Positions 16,433 through 25,596 are shown, counted from the first letter of the stretch. The stretch: 64,000 bases of DNA from Sphingobacterium sp. UGAL515B_05 (GCF_033097525.1 NZ_CP109907.1:4960001-5024000); one strand, 5' to 3'. A program made the numbers and translations. Notes: generated by a model not told the origin, from the sequence alone.

Positions 16433-16648
16433 ATGCTTATTCTATTGCCTTTCTCCAGGCCAGGAAAACCAACAGATCATCCGTATATTGAATTATTAAA
16501 TGGAAGTTTTCGTTACGAGTGTCTGAACGCGCATTGGTTCCTTTCATTGGAAGATGCCAAGGAGAAAATGAAGTCTGGAGGGAAGAATACAACAACTTCG
16601 GGCACCACAGCAGTTTGGGGGATCTGACACCTGAAATGTTTATCTAAA
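16433..16648 (+). pseudogene. IS3-family transposase (OrfB) C-terminal relic
   Basis: The frame reads FSRPGKPTDHPYIELLNGSF then RYECLNAHWFLSLEDAKEK, the end of an IS3-family DDE transposase, where the last catalytic Glu would align with the E of YIELLNG. A frameshift near 16570 moves the remainder (REEYNNFGHHSSLGDLTPEM) to another frame, and the first two catalytic aspartates are missing. About 30 bases later, SKLEYPESQMNEIVLA vaguely resembles an OrfA start. The element is dead. Confidence 0.75.
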
Positions 16649-16805
16649 AACAGGTCAAAACTTGAATATCCAGAATCGCAGATGAATGAAATTGTTTTGG
16701 CAACCGATTTTCTGAGGATGAGGTAAAGAAATGACAAGAATACAAGCCAGCGATGAGTCCAATTTTATATATTTATAAAAAGTAAATTAGGCTCTAGCAA
16801 AACCT

Positions 16806-17639
16806 ATGAAAATAAAAGTTTATTCCCCCATTAATCCTTTACTTAAAAAATACATTGAGTGTATTTATATACTCACCCATAGCTCGGAAGAAGAGCCTGC
16901 TAAGTATATCACTTTCCCATCTATTTTTACCATTGTTTCGAGCAGTGAAAAATCAAAATCGATCAGTAACGGCAATCAATTAGTCATCAGACAATGCGAT
17001 CATAACGAAGTGGAAACTAATTTGGTATCTGATTTTAATAAGCCTGTGTTTGTACAATACGAAGGAACAATAAACGAAATCACTATCTATTTTAAACCCC
17101 TAGCTATTAATTCATTTTTGGAGCACGAATTAAACCATTACAACAGCTCCAGCTTTTCTGAATTTGTACCTTTTGAAGATTACAGAAGAGTAATGATCGA
17201 CATTCTTTCTTTGCAAAATGACATCGAAAAAATCGAAACCATTGAAAGATATTGGTTATCCAAATTAAGAGGATTTCAGCACAGTTTCCTTGAAACTATT
17301 TTATCTGAAATGATGTGTGAAGAAAATGACGTAGTAAACATAACAGAACTATGCGAAAAGAATGCTATTTCGCGCACCACATTAAACAAACACTTTCGCA
17401 GGCATATCTGCAAGACACCATCTGAATTCAAAAAAATACTAAAATTTAGAAATGCGGTTAATAAATATTCATCCTATAAAGCAAAAAACAACTTAACAGA
17501 TATCGCCTATAGTGTTGACTATTTTGACCAGTCGCATATGATCAGGGAGTTTAAATCAGTGACAGGGTTTTCGCCAAAGGCTTTTTTTGAAAAGACGACA
17601 GCGCTGGAAAAAAAGCAAATTCACTGGCTGTTTTTATAG
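16806..17639 (+). CDS. AraC-family transcriptional regulator
   Basis: The N-terminal half (YSPINPLLKKYIECIYILTH) looks like the DUF6597-type sensor found in many Bacteroidota AraC proteins. The C-terminal AraC domain has VNITELCEKNAISRTTLNKH as first helix-turn-helix and LTDIAYSVDYFDQSHMIREF followed by GFSPKAFFE as second. It precedes the serine hydrolase at 17714 by 74 bases on the same strand and may control it. Confidence 0.88.
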   Translation: MKIKVYSPINPLLKKYIECIYILTHSSEEEPAKYITFPSIFTIVSSSEKSKSISNGNQLVIRQCDHNEVETNLVSDFNKPVFVQYEGTINEITIYFKPLAINSFLEHELNHYNSSSFSEFVPFEDYRRVMIDILSLQNDIEKIETIERYWLSKLRGFQHSFLETILSEMMCEENDVVNITELCEKNAISRTTLNKHFRRHICKTPSEFKKILKFRNAVNKYSSYKAKNNLTDIAYSVDYFDQSHMIREFKSVTGFSPKAFFEKTTALEKKQIHWLFL

Positions 17640-17713
17640 TTAGGTTTACAATTGTACAATTTTTTCTTTTCGGCCTAAAGTAGCTTTGCTGCTTAATCAT
17701 AAATCAAAACACT

Positions 17714-19162
17714 ATGACCATTCGTCAAATCTATTTTATTATAGCCATCTGCTTCATTGTTCTTTTGCCGGCTGTTGCAATCCACGCCCAAAATTTGAGA
17801 AATTTCATTGATCCGATAAAAACCCAACTGAAAAATCTTAAAAAAGAAAATAACTTAAGCGGGGTTGTTCTGATTGCAAAAGATGGTAAGCCAATCTATC
17901 GGGAAGCCTTTGGCTTTTCCAATTTGCCAGACCGTGTTAAAAATAAACCGGACACAAAGTTCAACTTAGCATCTATCAACAAGATGTTCACTGCAATGGG
18001 AATCATGCAATTGGTGGAATCCGGTAAAATTTCGATTCAGGATAAAGTAGGTCAATATCTCACCGATTATCCCAATAAAACGGTTGCCGACTCTGTGACC
18101 ATCCATCAATTATTAACACACACTTCAGGAATGCAAAGTTTTTGGGAGGACTATGACAAGCTTGCAAAAGTAAACTTCAAAACAGTTTCTGATTATCTCC
18201 CACTGTTTGTAGATAAAAAATTAGCATTTGCACCAGGTAGTAACTTCTACTATAGCAATTCTGGATATATGGTTTTAGGATTAATTATTGAAAAGGTATC
18301 GGGTCAGAATTATTTTGATTTTGTAAAAGAACACATATACAAACCCGCAAAAATGATCAATACGGATGCATACGAATTGGATCATGTAATCCCAAATTTG
18401 GCCACCGGCTACACCATGTCATTGGAAGAGCCGGGACAATGGAAAAGTAATATTTCCTCAAATCTATACAAAGGAACACCAGCTGGTGGCGGCTATTCAA
18501 CAGCCGATGATCTGCTAAATTTTGCCAATGCTTTGCAAAGGAATATATTATTGAGTAAAGAAAGTATTACGCTTAGTACATCGGGCAAAGTAAAGTACCG
18601 AGAGGGAATGTACGGCTACGGATTTGAAGAAAACAAAATCAACGGACACCGCGTCTTTGGACATACCGGTGGACACGATGGTATTGCTTGTGAACTTATG
18701 ATTTATCCGGATTTGGGCTATACTGTTGTGATTCTAACCAACGGAGAAGTCGAAAATTATTGGGAAGCAAGTAATCTGATCAAAAAGCAATTAGTAGGTT
18801 CAGCACCATCCATTGACAATTTCTTTTACACGAAGGATATCATCCAAACTGTACGCGATAAAGGTTATGAAGCTGGTATTAACGCAATAGAACAGAATTC
18901 TAAGAAATATTCATTGAGGGAAAATCTGATTGAAAGATATGCTTATAAGTTCCTGTTCGAAAAGAAAGCGAATCAGGCAATCGATTTGTTTAAGCTGAAT
19001 CTTCACTTTTTCCCTAATTCAGCCAACGGCTATTATTACATCAGTGAGGCATACATGGTTTCTGGTCAAAAAAAACAGGCTATTGAATATCTAAAGTTAT
19101 ACCTTGAAAAAGAGCCCCAAGACAATGATGCTAGATTAAAATATGAATTGCTGATGAAATAG
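17714..19162 (+). CDS. Exported serine hydrolase (class C beta-lactamase fold) with TPR tail
   Basis: A 482-residue periplasmic enzyme of the beta-lactamase/D-aminopeptidase superfamily. It has an N-terminal signal peptide (about residues 1-25, cut near IHAQ) and all three catalytic boxes: S87-I-N-K90, Y180-S-N182 and H317-T-G-G. The last 110 residues (YYISEAYMVSGQKKQAIEYL) are tetratricopeptide-like. Proteins like this hydrolyse esters or D-amino-acid peptides; most are not antibiotic-resistance enzymes. The AraC gene just upstream is a likely regulator. A catalytically dead relative lies at 9769-10775. Confidence 0.88.
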   Translation: MTIRQIYFIIAICFIVLLPAVAIHAQNLRNFIDPIKTQLKNLKKENNLSGVVLIAKDGKPIYREAFGFSNLPDRVKNKPDTKFNLASINKMFTAMGIMQLVESGKISIQDKVGQYLTDYPNKTVADSVTIHQLLTHTSGMQSFWEDYDKLAKVNFKTVSDYLPLFVDKKLAFAPGSNFYYSNSGYMVLGLIIEKVSGQNYFDFVKEHIYKPAKMINTDAYELDHVIPNLATGYTMSLEEPGQWKSNISSNLYKGTPAGGGYSTADDLLNFANALQRNILLSKESITLSTSGKVKYREGMYGYGFEENKINGHRVFGHTGGHDGIACELMIYPDLGYTVVILTNGEVENYWEASNLIKKQLVGSAPSIDNFFYTKDIIQTVRDKGYEAGINAIEQNSKKYSLRENLIERYAYKFLFEKKANQAIDLFKLNLHFFPNSANGYYYISEAYMVSGQKKQAIEYLKLYLEKEPQDNDARLKYELLMK

Positions 19163-19676
19163 CTATAATCGATCTGAGTGCAGATCTGTAATTGTGAGAA
19201 TTTGGTTGAATATCTAAAGTCCCGAAATCTCTAAAAAGTGGACGATGCCTATTGAGAATTGAGGCCGGCAGATGCGCTTCTCTTACACCGCTAATGTTTA
19301 AATTATTTATAGCTTGAGACGCATTATCATAGGGAACCCGCTTATTCAGAGGGATATGTGTAGATAATGGAACGGCAATCACGTATGGTTACAACAATGC
19401 AAATAAGAGTAATTATCTAAAGCGTTAATAGGATAATGTGCGGAACTGCTATTAAGACAACAAACGTTAAGAAAAGTGATTAAAAGTAATTTATACATAA
19501 TCGATATTATTTACTAGGTTATTGTTCTAATTTATGACATACTAAGTAATTCATAAAATTTGATAAAGAATAGTCTTTCTGTAACTTTTTAGCTCGTGCG
19601 ATTGATTATCAATATAATTTACTTGTCTACTTGTGTTTTTTTACTAATTATTTTAGTATTTTTAAATTTATTATTG
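19163..19676. other. Long non-coding gap
   Basis: No gene is supported here. A reverse-strand frame at 19131-19382 (83 codons) has protein-like composition (AHLPASILNRHRPLFRDFG) but no start context and matches nothing I recognise; it could be another relic. The rest is AT-rich and ends in the promoter of the Rpn gene. Confidence 0.4.
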
Positions 19677-19684
19677 TATATTTG
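19677..19684 (+). promoter_or_regulatory. Bacteroidetes -7 box of the Rpn gene
   Basis: TATATTTG matches the TAnnTTTG consensus of the Bacteroidota housekeeping sigma factor exactly and lies 25 bases before the ATG at 19709. A TTTTAG about 30 bases upstream is a poor -33 element. Confidence 0.55.
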
Positions 19685-19708
19685 ACTGATAACCAATTAA
19701 TAAATATT

Positions 19709-20704
19709 ATGGCTAGATCAAAAAAACATTTGGGTAGGTATGTAGATCCACGTACTGATTTCGGTTGGAAATTTTACTTTGGTAGGGAGGACAACAAAAT
19801 CTTACTGATTGAGTTTCTCAATAGTCTATTTCATGGAGAGAAGATAATTTCGGATCTAAGATATAAGCCTGTAGAACATGATGGTGATTATGAGGAAATG
19901 CGTCGTGTTGTATTTGATTTACATTGTATAGGCAGCGATGGCGAGGTTTTCATCATTGAGATGCAGCAGCTCTTTCAAGAATTTTTTAAGGACCGTGCAG
20001 TGTACTATACCTCACGCCTCATCAATAAACAATTAGCGCGAGGTAAAAAGGGGAGTGATTATTACCTACCGGAGGTTTACTTTATTGGTATTTTGGAGTT
20101 TGATATGGACAGAAATGGAAGTACCGGTATATCCCGTGTCACAGAGCGGCCTTATTTCTATGATGTTGCGCTGTGTGACAAATTGACCAAAGAAATATTC
20201 TATGATAAATTGGGATATAAAATGATTTCGCTTCCATTATTTAATAAACAGCCAGAGGAACTAAAGACAGTTATGGATCAGTGGTTGTACTTACTTAAAC
20301 ATTTGAGTACCATGGATAGATTGCCATCATTTTTGGATAAAAGAATATTTGGTCTTATCTTTGAGATAGGAGAGATAGGTAAATTAACGGAGGAGGAGCT
20401 AATGTCATACGAAGCAAGTTTAAAACATAAGCGTGATGCTGAGAGCGTATTTAATTCGGCCAAGAAATCCGGAGAAGCTTTAGGTCACGCTAAAGGTCTA
20501 GCAGAAGGTCTAGCAGAGGGTAAAGCCAAAGGTCTAGCAGAAGGTAAAGCCAAAGGACTAGCAGAAGGTAAAGCCAAAGGACTAGCAGAAGGAGAGCGTA
20601 AAAAAGCTCTCGAGACTGCTAAAGCATTTAAGGAAATGGGGCTACCTATAGCTGATATTGCTAGGGGCACAGGGCTTTCTGTCGAAGAGGTCGAAAAACT
20701 CTAA
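19709..20704 (+). CDS. Rpn-family PD-(D/E)XK nuclease (recombination-promoting nuclease/putative transposase)
   Basis: A 331-residue Rpn-type protein. The N-terminus (DPRTDFGWKFYFGREDNKIL) and the nuclease core (VVFDLHCIGSDGEVFIIEMQ, giving the D...ExQ metal-binding pattern) are typical of the PD-(D/E)XK transposase-like family; the middle FYDVALCDKLTKEIF region also fits. The tail has an 8-residue repeat (KGLAEGKA, four to five copies, 24-base units at 20494-20600) followed by a helix-turn-helix-like end (LPIADIARGTGLSVEEVEKL). Rpn proteins cleave DNA and raise recombination; repeat tails of variable length are common in them. The first in-frame ATG at 19631 lies upstream of the promoter box, so 19709 is chosen. 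Confidence 0.88.
   Translation: MARSKKHLGRYVDPRTDFGWKFYFGREDNKILLIEFLNSLFHGEKIISDLRYKPVEHDGDYEEMRRVVFDLHCIGSDGEVFIIEMQQLFQEFFKDRAVYYTSRLINKQLARGKKGSDYYLPEVYFIGILEFDMDRNGSTGISRVTERPYFYDVALCDKLTKEIFYDKLGYKMISLPLFNKQPEELKTVMDQWLYLLKHLSTMDRLPSFLDKRIFGLIFEIGEIGKLTEEELMSYEASLKHKRDAESVFNSAKKSGEALGHAKGLAEGLAEGKAKGLAEGKAKGLAEGKAKGLAEGERKKALETAKAFKEMGLPIADIARGTGLSVEEVEKL
20494..20600 (+). repeat. 24-bp tandem repeat within the Rpn gene
   Basis: Units of the form AAAGGTCTAGCAGAAGGTAA plus AGCC repeat three to four times with one or two changes each and encode KGLAEGKA. Because the unit is a multiple of three, copy-number change would keep the frame. Confidence 0.85.
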
Positions 20705-20779
20705 GTTTCTTTATTTTGGATGACTGCTCCACCAATAGATGAATGGCAACCACCATATCCAGTTGGGGTTTCATAAATG

Positions 20780-21140
20780 GGTGCTATACTGTAGAAGCGC
20801 GCCGTTTGGATCGCTGATCCTGTTTTCTCCCTTTACCTTTAAATTTCTATAGATGTACACGGGGGGGGGGACAGTATCCCCCAGGGAATTCCCCACCAAC
20901 CAAGAAGTGAGCAGGACACAATGGCTTTTCGATTTTGCTTGTCCAAACAATCCGGGCAGGCAATGACCCATCTAGTTTCGGTGATACTCATAACTATGAT
21001 ACTTTTGATACTGTGGTAGATTGTCCCATTTAACTTGTCCCGAGTATTGTTGCAGATAGGGCACGGACAATTTCGCAGCAGTTCCGCATAATGATAAATA
21101 TCTTCAATAGAATGCTGTTCAAAGTATTTTTTTATTCTTA
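20780..21140 (-). pseudogene. Relic of a Bacteroidota double-zinc-ribbon protein
   Basis: Reverse-strand translation from about 21135 gives YHYAELLRNCPCPICNNTRD then KLNGTI, later IACPDCLDKQNRKAI and LLGWWGIPWGI. This order (CPxC ribbon, ACPDCL ribbon, GWWGxPWGI) is that of an uncharacterised zinc-ribbon family of Bacteroidota. The frame then breaks at a run of ten G (20861-20870); in a second frame the likely tail continues (NLKVKGENRISDPNGALLQY). No good start codon is present. Confidence 0.55.
20861..20870. repeat. G10 homopolymer tract
   Basis: Ten consecutive G on the forward strand inside the zinc-ribbon relic, at the point where its reading frame changes. It may be a slippage site, the cause of the frameshift, or a sequencing artefact. 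Confidence 0.9.
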
Positions 21141-21200
21141 ATATATTGTTAATTTTAGTTCAAATAGTTTTAAATTATTTTCATCATGAAAAGTTAATTT

Positions 21201-22703
21201 ATGAAATCCCATTTACAACCTGTATTAATATTTCTTATGTTTTTTATTTTTAGCTGCAAATCAGAAAATAAAATTGATTTTTTGTATTTGGAAAATAAAT
21301 TTTCAAAAAATGCCGCTGACAGTATAAGATTACAATCTTTGCTATTTATCAAAGACAATTTTGATGATCTAACATCAGAAAAAATCATTTTTTTTAAGGA
21401 TCATGATTTTGATTCTATTCCTTATTTTCTAGACACTATTACTTCGGAAAGTTCTTTAAGATCAATAATATCAAAGAATAAATTATCGTACCATTCTCTA
21501 TTTGTTAGAGATAGTAAGATTCTTACAACTGAATTTCTGGAGCAAAATATAAATTCTGCTGTAAGTCAATGGAATACCTTTCCTTGGAGCAAACAAATAC
21601 CGAAAGATATCTTTTTAAATTATTTGCTACCATATAAAGTACTGTTAGAATACCCGAGTGGTTGGAGGACATATTTTCAAAAACAATATCAAGATTCTAT
21701 TAATAAATTTGTCAGAAATGGAGAAGAGGATACAGACAAAGTAAATGCATCTATCATCGCAAAATTATATCAATCAATCAATTATTCAGAAAATGCTTTT
21801 AAACTAACCAAAAACCCATCTTTAAATGAAATATTAGCCATTGGAAAAGGGGAGTGCTATACATTATCTCATTTATTTGTTTATGCAAATCGATCAGTGG
21901 GAATACCAAGTACAATTGATATAGTGCCCCTTTGGGGATCTAGGAACGGAAGTCATGCGACAGAAGTTTTTTATAGAAAAATTGAAACTAATCCTAATGA
22001 GTATACTTATAGCTTCAAACCATCCAAAGGTTCATTTTTAAACAGAACTGCAAAAGTTTTTAGATTCAGTTTCAAAAAGGTTAATGTTTGGGACGATTCA
22101 ATTAAAGCACTTATTGAGCCCCAAAAAAGCTATATTCCAGAATTCTTAAAATCAAATCATCTTCTGGATGTAACCGACCAGTATGCGGACGTTTCCAACT
22201 TAAAATACACGTTCATAAATCGACAAAGTGATAAATTAGCGTATATCTGTGTTTTTAATTATGGGCAATGGATGCCATTGTTTTATGGTCGAATTACAAA
22301 TAGTCGGTTTGCTATATTCAATAAGATGTCTAAAAACATGCTGTATCAAGTAGGTGTTCCTGAAGGAAGCTCTTATAAGTTTGTTGATCGAGCCTTTATA
22401 TTGGACTCATCTGGTAAGATGATTTATTCAGAGCCAAATACGAATGTTAGGATAAAAATTAAAATACAAAAAATAAATGAAGGCGAAAATTCCTGGGTAA
22501 AAGCTAATTCAAAATATGCGTTGTCTATTCTGAATAAAAAAAATTACTGGGAAGTTGTTTCAGTTAAGTATTGTGAAACTGATTCTGTCCTGAATTTTGA
22601 TAAAATACCTTCAAATTCATTTTATAGACTTAAAGAGATTGGTACAAATCATAATTTAGAAAGAATTTTTTTGTGTAAAAATGATAAAATAATTTGGTAT
22701 TGA
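21201..22703 (+). CDS. Lipoprotein with transglutaminase-like domain
   Basis: The 500-residue protein has a lipoprotein signal (LIFLMFFIFSC) with the lipidated Cys at residue 19. A transglutaminase/cysteine-peptidase-like core follows: IGKGECYTLSHLFVYANRSV then GIPSTIDIVP, where Cys is the putative nucleophile, and GSRNGSHATEVFYR with the putative histidine. Around this are a helical N-terminal region and a C-terminal beta-rich half. Similar Bacteroides surface proteins are annotated as transglutaminase-domain proteins of unknown substrate. AT-rich; stands just upstream of a membrane protein and a toxin-like relic. Confidence 0.72.
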   Translation: MKSHLQPVLIFLMFFIFSCKSENKIDFLYLENKFSKNAADSIRLQSLLFIKDNFDDLTSEKIIFFKDHDFDSIPYFLDTITSESSLRSIISKNKLSYHSLFVRDSKILTTEFLEQNINSAVSQWNTFPWSKQIPKDIFLNYLLPYKVLLEYPSGWRTYFQKQYQDSINKFVRNGEEDTDKVNASIIAKLYQSINYSENAFKLTKNPSLNEILAIGKGECYTLSHLFVYANRSVGIPSTIDIVPLWGSRNGSHATEVFYRKIETNPNEYTYSFKPSKGSFLNRTAKVFRFSFKKVNVWDDSIKALIEPQKSYIPEFLKSNHLLDVTDQYADVSNLKYTFINRQSDKLAYICVFNYGQWMPLFYGRITNSRFAIFNKMSKNMLYQVGVPEGSSYKFVDRAFILDSSGKMIYSEPNTNVRIKIKIQKINEGENSWVKANSKYALSILNKKNYWEVVSVKYCETDSVLNFDKIPSNSFYRLKEIGTNHNLERIFLCKNDKIIWY

Positions 22704-22883
22704 TTTTTTTAAGACACATATTGTTTTGGTAAAGAGTGTTTTAGCTTTTTGAAAAAATAAAAATATCAAATTTTAAAAATAACTAACTAGATATTTATTT
22801 TTATTTTTATGTAAATAATATATTGTTTACATTTGACGATAATTATAAACGCGACATATTTTTAATCAATTTTCTTCAGAAGA

Positions 22884-23579
22884 ATGTTATTGTATTTGTT
22901 TTTTTCTATAATGCTGATTATGGCAATCGTTATCAACGAAAAAAATGCCCGGTATATTCTTGCAGGGTATAATTCGATGTCAGAAATTGAAAAGCAACAA
23001 TTTGAATTGGTAAAATATTTGAAATTTTTCAAAAATTATCTTTTGATATTGGCTGTTTCCTATATTGTCATTGGAGTTATATTATTCGAGATGTTCGATA
23101 ATGCGAATATTGGTATTATATTCTCTGTATTATATCCTTTTTTTGGCTTTTTCCTTTTAATATATAAGTCCTTAAATTATTATAGAAGTAGTTCTAAAAC
23201 TAACGTGTTGGTCTTAGTTGCTGGGACGGCAATTATTATTGCAATTATAACTGCTATTTCTATAGGGTTAAGTAACCCAACTATAAAATTGAATGATAAT
23301 AAGTTATTCATTTCTGGTCCTTACGGAAAAACAATAAATATTGATGATATTCTATCCGTGGAGAAGATATCTACACCTATTCAAACGAAAAAGATAAGTG
23401 GGTTTCAAATGGGTAATGTCCGTAAAGGGAAATTTGAGTTGCCAGATGATGAAATAGTAACCATTATATCAACAAGCGATAAAAAATACTTAATGATATT
23501 TACAAAGTCTTCCAAGTATATTATAGACTTTGATAGTGTATTACAAGCTAAAATTAATGAAAAATTAAAAAAGCAATAA
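22884..23579 (+). CDS. DUF3784-like membrane protein with PH-like domain
   Basis: A 231-residue protein with an N-terminal helix, then the DUF3784-like motif (LAGYNSMSEIEKQQFELVKY) and three further membrane helices up to about residue 135. The soluble C-terminus (LFISGPYGKTINIDDILSVE) looks like a bacterial PH-type beta domain. Function is unknown. It ends 26 bases before an SdpC-like open frame; small multi-helix proteins in that position are often immunity proteins, but that is inference from position only. Confidence 0.65.
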   Translation: MLLYLFFSIMLIMAIVINEKNARYILAGYNSMSEIEKQQFELVKYLKFFKNYLLILAVSYIVIGVILFEMFDNANIGIIFSVLYPFFGFFLLIYKSLNYYRSSSKTNVLVLVAGTAIIIAIITAISIGLSNPTIKLNDNKLFISGPYGKTINIDDILSVEKISTPIQTKKISGFQMGNVRKGKFELPDDEIVTIISTSDKKYLMIFTKSSKYIIDFDSVLQAKINEKLKKQ

Positions 23580-23605
23580 ATTTTAACCATTTTATTTTTT
23601 ATTTT

Positions 23606-23971
23606 ATGAAAATCAAACAATTAATTTTGATCACTTTGAGTGTGATTGTCGGCTCTATTATTATTTATAGCTGTACAAAGGATGCAAATGAAGATGCAAA
23701 ATCGCAGTATTCTGGCGAAGAAATGTTTCGTGCCATCTATTTTTTAGAAGGAAATGCTGTCAATGAATTATCTTCGCTAAAGCCCGCCCTTTCTCAGATG
23801 CAGAAATCCAAAAGTGCAAATCCTGATAGAAAAAGAGATGAATTTGTTAAAGAGATGAATATGGAGAGTCGACAGGTATTTATTAAACCACCGACGTACA
23901 AAACTGCGTTAGCTGTTAATTCTCGAAAATGGTATATGACCGTACAATATACTGTATGTCTAGTCAAATAA
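23606..23971 (+). pseudogene. Truncated SdpC-like toxin (sporulation-delaying-protein family)
   Basis: The 121-codon frame has an N-terminal lipoprotein-like signal (IIYSC) and the family motif QYSGEEMFRAIYFLEGNAV, comparable to the FSGEDYFRGLLFGQGEV block of Bacillus SdpC. In SdpC the toxic peptide lies in the hydrophobic C-terminal half, which is missing here. The last 17-20 codons come from sequence that at 6513-6545 lies downstream of a different gene, so the toxin was cut at about 23915 and joined to the tail region of the neighbouring reverse-strand gene. It is probably inactive. Confidence 0.55.
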
Positions 23972-23973
23972 AT

Positions 23974-24882
23974 TCATTGGTCAAGCCAATGAACTATATT
24001 GAGCAAAAATTGCGCATGTTGTGTTGCGGCCGGATGGTTCATTCCTCTTTTTTCACTTTTGATGCCATGGAGTTGTGCCGAAAAAGGAGCGCCATCTCCG
24101 AATACCACAATCCTGCCTTTCCCAAACCTAAGGTATGCGCCGTTTGCAAACCCTTTGCCCGACAATCGGGGAATATCATCTGGAATAGGTCTTTTTATCT
24201 GATTAGCATCATTGGGTAGGTAGATATCATATTCTTCATTTAATAAAGAAATAATATGTGCCTTTGTTGGTACGATAAACCCAGTTCCACCCCAGCACAA
24301 GATACTGTCTATTTCCCTACCTGATCCAGTGGTTATTTCATTGGATAACAGTGTTTCTCTATCCTTTGAGAAGATCTCGGGACGTCCATTCTTAGGTAAG
24401 GCAAAACCGTTCACGATATGAATTCCAAATGCCGCACCAAGCTTTTGTACAGACCCGCCACAGGGCATGTGGTCGGTGACTAGAAATAAGCTTCCACCAT
24501 CAAATACCCATTGACGGAGAGTTTCTATCTCCTGATCGGTAAAGGCCGAATAGGTGGGTAATTTCCAGTTTTCCGGATTATATAAGGCATTTATGCTGAT
24601 ATAGATTTTTGCTTCTTTTAATTGATCGTAAGAGATTTTTTCTTTAACACTTCGGAGGCGATATCCATCAGTTAGAAGGAGATCTGAAAAAGGAGCGTAG
24701 GCTCCTCTCAAAGTAACCGGATTGTTGTGTGCCTCGTCAAATAGGAGTAGAGGTCCATCACCGATCCTGTGGTGCGAATCGGTAATGGGATAATGAAACT
24801 GTTCATCTGCTACCTGTTGGGCGCTAAGCTGAGCTGTACCCAGCAGAAGCAGCAGGAATAAGCAGGCAATAAATCTGTTCAT
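23974..24882 (-). CDS. Exported DUF4350-like protein
   Basis: A 302-residue periplasmic protein with a clear signal peptide (FLLLLLGTAQLSA). The body resembles the DUF4350/ThuA-like flavodoxin-type fold: LLFDEAHNNP near the N-terminus, a central YISINALYNP and LRQWVFDGGSLFLVTDHMP, and a C-terminal GKGRIVVFGDGAPFSAQL. The function of these domains is unknown; many are glutamine-amidotransferase-like without the catalytic Cys. It is the last gene of a reverse-strand group (18 bases after the 24901 gene). A tail fragment of a close paralogue is at 6513-6690. Confidence 0.75.
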   Translation of the reverse strand: MNRFIACLFLLLLLGTAQLSAQQVADEQFHYPITDSHHRIGDGPLLLFDEAHNNPVTLRGAYAPFSDLLLTDGYRLRSVKEKISYDQLKEAKIYISINALYNPENWKLPTYSAFTDQEIETLRQWVFDGGSLFLVTDHMPCGGSVQKLGAAFGIHIVNGFALPKNGRPEIFSKDRETLLSNEITTGSGREIDSILCWGGTGFIVPTKAHIISLLNEEYDIYLPNDANQIKRPIPDDIPRLSGKGFANGAYLRFGKGRIVVFGDGAPFSAQLHGIKSEKRGMNHPAATQHAQFLLNIVHWLDQ

Positions 24883-24900
24883 AATATTTTTTTATTAGGA

Positions 24901-25596
24901 TTATTGATCAGTTTTTAGCCAAAGATCATTTTCGAAACACTGCATTTGCTGCACCTTTCCATTGGCAACAGAAAATGTCAATGGGAAGGTACCATCATCA
25001 TTGAGGAAGAAAAATTCAGAACGAGGAGTAAATGAAATTGTTTTGTTATCCCACAATTGCGTAAGCATTAAGCCTGTTGAGGAGGGTTCTATTTGAATCT
25101 TAAAGTTGTTGTCATTTACCTTTAGATAAGTTCCGGCATGCTGTTTCAGTTGGGATGCGGTTAGAGTCGCAATTTTATTGGGGTCAAATGACACGCGCTC
25201 ACATACAATTCTACCTAGGATCTTGGTTTGGCTAAAATCGCCGGAATCATCCTTTAAAAATTCTATGGCATATCCTTCGTTTTTGGATTCAAAATGCGTA
25301 TCATCTTTACGGACCAGCTGATATCTTTTTTGCTGATCCCATAGCTGTGTCGCATACAGGTTGTTGTCTTGTTCCTCGAAAGCAATGAAAGCTACTTTAT
25401 TGGGTAGCTGGTAGTAGCCTTGAAATGATTTTAGCGGAACCAACTGTTGTTGCTGGGGGCTATCTTTAGGGCTGGGCTGTGCAAATGTATCAATCGAAGC
25501 AAAAAGACAACATGCTCCCACCAGAAGGCCATATGTTGCTTTGGAAAATTGGCGGATCGCTCTCGAGTACCCGCTTGGTTTGATGTATTGTATCAT
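24901..25596 (-). CDS. Exported protein with two DUF3471-like beta domains
   Basis: A 231-residue protein with a signal peptide (GLLVGACCLFASIDTFAQ). The mature part shows two consecutive copies of the small beta domain normally found at the C-terminus of serine hydrolases: the first around LKSFQGYYQLPNKVAFIAFE, the second around LKQHAGTYLKVNDNNFKIQI to FFFLNDDGTFPLTF. No hydrolase domain accompanies them. Likely an envelope-binding or inhibitor-type protein co-transcribed with the DUF4350-like gene; the function is unknown. Confidence 0.68.
   Translation of the reverse strand: MIQYIKPSGYSRAIRQFSKATYGLLVGACCLFASIDTFAQPSPKDSPQQQQLVPLKSFQGYYQLPNKVAFIAFEEQDNNLYATQLWDQQKRYQLVRKDDTHFESKNEGYAIEFLKDDSGDFSQTKILGRIVCERVSFDPNKIATLTASQLKQHAGTYLKVNDNNFKIQIEPSSTGLMLTQLWDNKTISFTPRSEFFFLNDDGTFPLTFSVANGKVQQMQCFENDLWLKTDQ

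Noticed and set aside
17714-19162. Antibiotic-resistance beta-lactamase
   Set aside because: The SxxK/YxN/HxG boxes fit the broad serine hydrolase superfamily, and the TPR tail is typical of non-resistance members.
19131-19382. Reverse 83-codon frame after the serine hydrolase
   Set aside because: Overlaps the 3' end of the hydrolase gene, matches no family I know and has no start context; kept only as a possible relic.
20494-20600. CRISPR-like repeat array
   Set aside because: Repeats are 24-base, contiguous without spacers and in frame within the Rpn gene.
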